64,000 bases of DNA from an uncultured Lachnoclostridium sp. (lineage in GTDB: Bacteria > Bacillota > Clostridia > Lachnospirales > Lachnospiraceae). The notes under the pieces were generated by a model that was not told where the DNA came from, did no database searches, and was given only the letters and a program-made list of their open reading frames with translations. Made by a program: the position numbers and the translations under genes. Shown piece by piece: positions 62,280-64,000 of this stretch (position 1 is its first letter; every line of letters starts with the position of its first letter). The stretch spans positions 186,001 through 250,000 of the forward strand of contig CAMMSL010000001.1 in assembly GCA_946499505.1 (NCBI GenBank), written 5' to 3'.

Positions 62280-62696
62280 TCATCCCTCCGCCTCAGGTAT
62301 ATTGGTCTGGCCAGCCGGAATCGTACGTATCTTTGTAAAGAAATACACGTATTTAAACAGGATCAGAAAAAGGATAAACGCCCTGCCATACACATTCTGC
62401 ATTGCCAGAAATGCCAAAATCAGCATACAGGAAGCCGGAATGAGCAGGCTGAATTTTGTCTTTAATGTCATAGAGCGGTTCTCCACAAAACTCTCCAGAT
62501 GTTTCTTGTACAGCTTTGTTCCTGTAAACCACCTGTGGAATCTCTCCGAACCTTTTGCCAGGCAGAAAGATGCCAGAAGGAGGAAAGGGGTTGTCGGAAG
62601 CACCGGCAGCACGACTCCTATCGCTCCGATCCCCATAGCCAGAAATCCGAAGAGCAGCCACACGATCCGCAGGGGATTCTTTTTCTGATTTTTCAT
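62280..62696 (-). CDS. DUF454 (YbaN-like) inner membrane protein
   Basis: The 138-residue protein has three hydrophobic segments and the DUF454 motif GFLAMGIGAIGVVLPVLPTTPFLLLASFCLAKGSERFHRWF (in parts). Function unknown. It is the first gene of the operon facing the MarR regulator, after an AAGGAA site. It precedes the YgbA-like gene. Confidence 0.9.
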   Translation of the reverse strand: MKNQKKNPLRIVWLLFGFLAMGIGAIGVVLPVLPTTPFLLLASFCLAKGSERFHRWFTGTKLYKKHLESFVENRSMTLKTKFSLLIPASCMLILAFLAMQNVYGRAFILFLILFKYVYFFTKIRTIPAGQTNIPEAEG

Positions 62697-62758
62697 GTTA
62701 TACGTTCCTTTCTTGAAATCATAATTTCTATACCATATTCCGTTAGGAGGTGGTATCT

Positions 62759-62780
62759 TTAGTTAGTATGTGCTAACCAA
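62759..62780. promoter_or_regulatory. Candidate MarR operator
   Basis: TTAGTTAG (62759-62766) and CTAACCAA (62773-62780) form an 8-base dyad with one mismatch and a 6-base spacer, typical for MarR dimers. It lies in the divergent region upstream of the DUF454 operon. Confidence 0.55.
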
Positions 62781-62827
62781 GTAGCATATTCTGATATACC
62801 ATGACTTCGATACTCTTGTCAATAATA

Positions 62828-62907
62828 ATTCTCAAAAACGTTGCGAATTTGAGAATTTTTTTCATTTCCTGTATTTCCTTGAAATACCAAATCCGGTGAT
62901 GTATAAT
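62828..62907 (+). promoter_or_regulatory. Promoter of the MarR gene with upstream dyad
   Basis: TTGAAA (62879-62884) and TATAAT (62902-62907) are 17 bases apart. Upstream, ATTCTCAAA (62828-62836) pairs with TTTGAGAAT (62848-62856), a perfect 9-base dyad that may bind a regulator or be a hairpin. Confidence 0.7.
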
Positions 62908-62939
62908 TTATTAAAGATTTACTAATTAAGGAGTTAATT

Positions 62940-63395
62940 ATGAGCAGTGAATTGAGAGAACAGTTTTTTACATCTATCGTTCATTTCAGAAAGCTGGAGT
63001 CAGCCCTCTCTTCAGAATGCGAAATGCAGATGAATGAAATGGTGATCCTTCAGAGCATAGCCGGGACTTGCTGTCGGGAGTGCCCGTGCATGAATCTTGA
63101 TGTACCGAAGATGCAAAAGAAGCTCAATATCTCAAAACCTGCTATTTCTTACATATTGAATACTCTGGAAAAGAAGAAATATATCACTCGCGAGATCGAT
63201 CCAAAAGACCGCCGCAAAGTGTCGATCAGCGCTACTCCGGAAGGGAAAGCCGCCGCGGAACAGTCCAAAAAGAAATATGATGAGATCTGGGATGAGATCC
63301 TCACCCGGTTTGGAGAGGACAATATGCGCCAGCTTCTGCAGCTGATGCATGATCTGGACGATCTGTACGCAGCGATGGACCAGGAAAGAAATTAA
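62940..63395 (+). CDS. MarR-family regulator with a cysteine cluster
   Basis: The 151-residue protein has the MarR winged helix (LDVPKMQKKLNISKPAISYI as recognition, then KKYITREIDPKDRRKVSISATPEGKA wing, in parts). An insertion before the winged helix, GTCCRECPCMNL, puts Cys44, Cys45, Cys48 and Cys50 together, with Cys27 in the first helix. This could sense thiol oxidation, metal or nitric oxide. It is divergent from DUF454, YgbA-like and exporter genes. Site AAGGAG precedes the ATG. Confidence 0.9.
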   Translation: MSSELREQFFTSIVHFRKLESALSSECEMQMNEMVILQSIAGTCCRECPCMNLDVPKMQKKLNISKPAISYILNTLEKKKYITREIDPKDRRKVSISATPEGKAAAEQSKKKYDEIWDEILTRFGEDNMRQLLQLMHDLDDLYAAMDQERN

Positions 63396-63411
63396 AAATA
63401 TAAATGTAAAA

Positions 63412-63444
63412 AACAGGACTGACAATAAATTTGTCAGCCCTGTT
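63412..63444 (+). terminator. Terminator of the MarR gene
   Basis: AACAGGACTGACA (63412-63424) pairs with TGTCAGCCCTGTT (63432-63444) with one mismatch, and TTTT follows. Confidence 0.88.
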
Positions 63445-63578
63445 TTTTGTAATGGCGGCGAGCTAAAGTCCGAGCCTGCCCGAGACCTTGGCAGCCGCTT
63501 ACAATTCCGAATGTACCTTTTGGCTCTTCCGCTGATCACGCGATAAGCCTGAGATGTGCCAGTTTGCACTTCCGACAA

Positions 63579-64000
63579 TTATGTCAATGCGTATTCTCTT
63601 TCCTCTTCTGACAGTGCTTTTCGCTCCACTTTGATCTTCTCTCCGTCGGCGAATGCCGTCAGTTCTTCTTCCTCTCCCGGCTTTCCGTCCAGGATACTGT
63701 CTGCCACTGCATTCTGCAGCATAGACTGGATCGTCCGCTTCAGCGGCCTTGCGCCAAACGCCGGGTCATATCCTTTCTCAGCCAACAGCTCCACAGCGCT
63801 CTCCTCCACGCGGAGAACAATCCCCTGTTTCTTCATCCGCTCTGTCAATTTCGCGATCTGAAGGTCTGCGATCCTTCTCACATCCTCCTGTTTCAGCGGA
63901 TGGAACACGATCACTTCATCCAGCCGGTTGATAAACTCCGGACGGAATGTCATCTTCACGGCTTCCATGACACGGCTGCGGATGTTTTCTTCACGGCGTT
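63579..64000 (-). CDS. clpB: Clp/ClpB-type AAA+ disaggregase, C-terminal part only
   Basis: The frame is open from the window edge (64000) to a stop at 63579, so the N-terminal part is outside. The visible 139 residues match the second AAA+ domain end of ClpB: FRPEFINRLDEVIVFHPL (sensor 1 / arginine finger region), then the C-terminal small domain with GYDPAFGARPLKRTI (sensor 2). The last residues lack the ClpC/ClpX ClpP-binding loop, but that lies elsewhere anyway. ClpB disaggregates proteins together with the DnaK system. Confidence 0.9.
   Translation of the reverse strand, partial: RREENIRSRVMEAVKMTFRPEFINRLDEVIVFHPLKQEDVRRIADLQIAKLTERMKKQGIVLRVEESAVELLAEKGYDPAFGARPLKRTIQSMLQNAVADSILDGKPGEEEELTAFADGEKIKVERKALSEEEREYALT

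Overview
The window looks like a chromosome segment of a Lachnospiraceae-type anaerobe (Bacillota, Clostridia). The basis is family-level gene recognition, strong AGGAGG-type ribosome sites, TTGACA/TATAAT promoters, moderate GC, and housekeeping blocks such as greA-lysS, dusB-coaX and dnaE-pfkA-murI. Nothing indicates a prophage, plasmid or CRISPR locus. No tRNA or rRNA gene was recognised.

Layout. 1-2.8 kb: an edge-truncated transglutaminase-like gene, a divergent and N-terminally short Hsp70-like gene, and a two-gene unit of a metallophosphoesterase and KptA (RNA 2'-phosphotransferase). 3.2-7.7 kb: lysS, greA, dusB, coaX. lysS carries an in-frame amber codon 15 codons after its apparent start and encodes a C-terminal tRNA-binding domain. 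7.7-7.97 kb: a compact inverted-repeat element. 8-13.5 kb: a TetR-controlled operon of SCP2-like protein, alpha/beta hydrolase, free-standing condensation-type domain, acyl carrier protein and acyl-AMP ligase. 13.5-17.7 kb: mutarotase, FKBP/trigger-factor-like lipoprotein, cardiolipin synthase, small membrane protein. 17.75-18.13 kb: a large palindromic element. 18.2-25.4 kb: DUF1934, murI, pfkA, dnaE, an HPr-like protein, cvfB. 25.6-32.4 kb: a LacI-regulated sugar ABC transporter with a GH31 glycosidase. 32.5-46.2 kb: IMPase, a broken Rpn-type nuclease, a HTH protein with decapeptide repeats, a PHP-UvrD fusion helicase, a MetE-like protein, superoxide dismutase, a MerR/TipAS remnant, DUF4190, aldo/keto reductase, YaaA, a phosphoesterase, a HAD phosphatase and a small hydrolase.

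46.4-57.8 kb is the main energy module: a six-subunit Ech-type membrane [NiFe] hydrogenase (minus strand) divergent from a complete maturation operon hypA-hypB-hypF-hypC-hypD-hypE (plus strand). Together they would couple ferredoxin oxidation, H2 formation and ion translocation. 57.8-58.25 kb holds three tandem diverged copies of a hairpin-rich repeat with compensatory base changes, the best candidate here for an undescribed structured RNA or palindromic element. 58.3-63.4 kb: a heterodimeric ABC exporter, a YgbA-like cysteine protein, a DUF454 membrane protein and a divergent cysteine-rich MarR regulator. The window ends inside clpB.

All calls come from reading the sequence and from knowledge of families. 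No database search was run.
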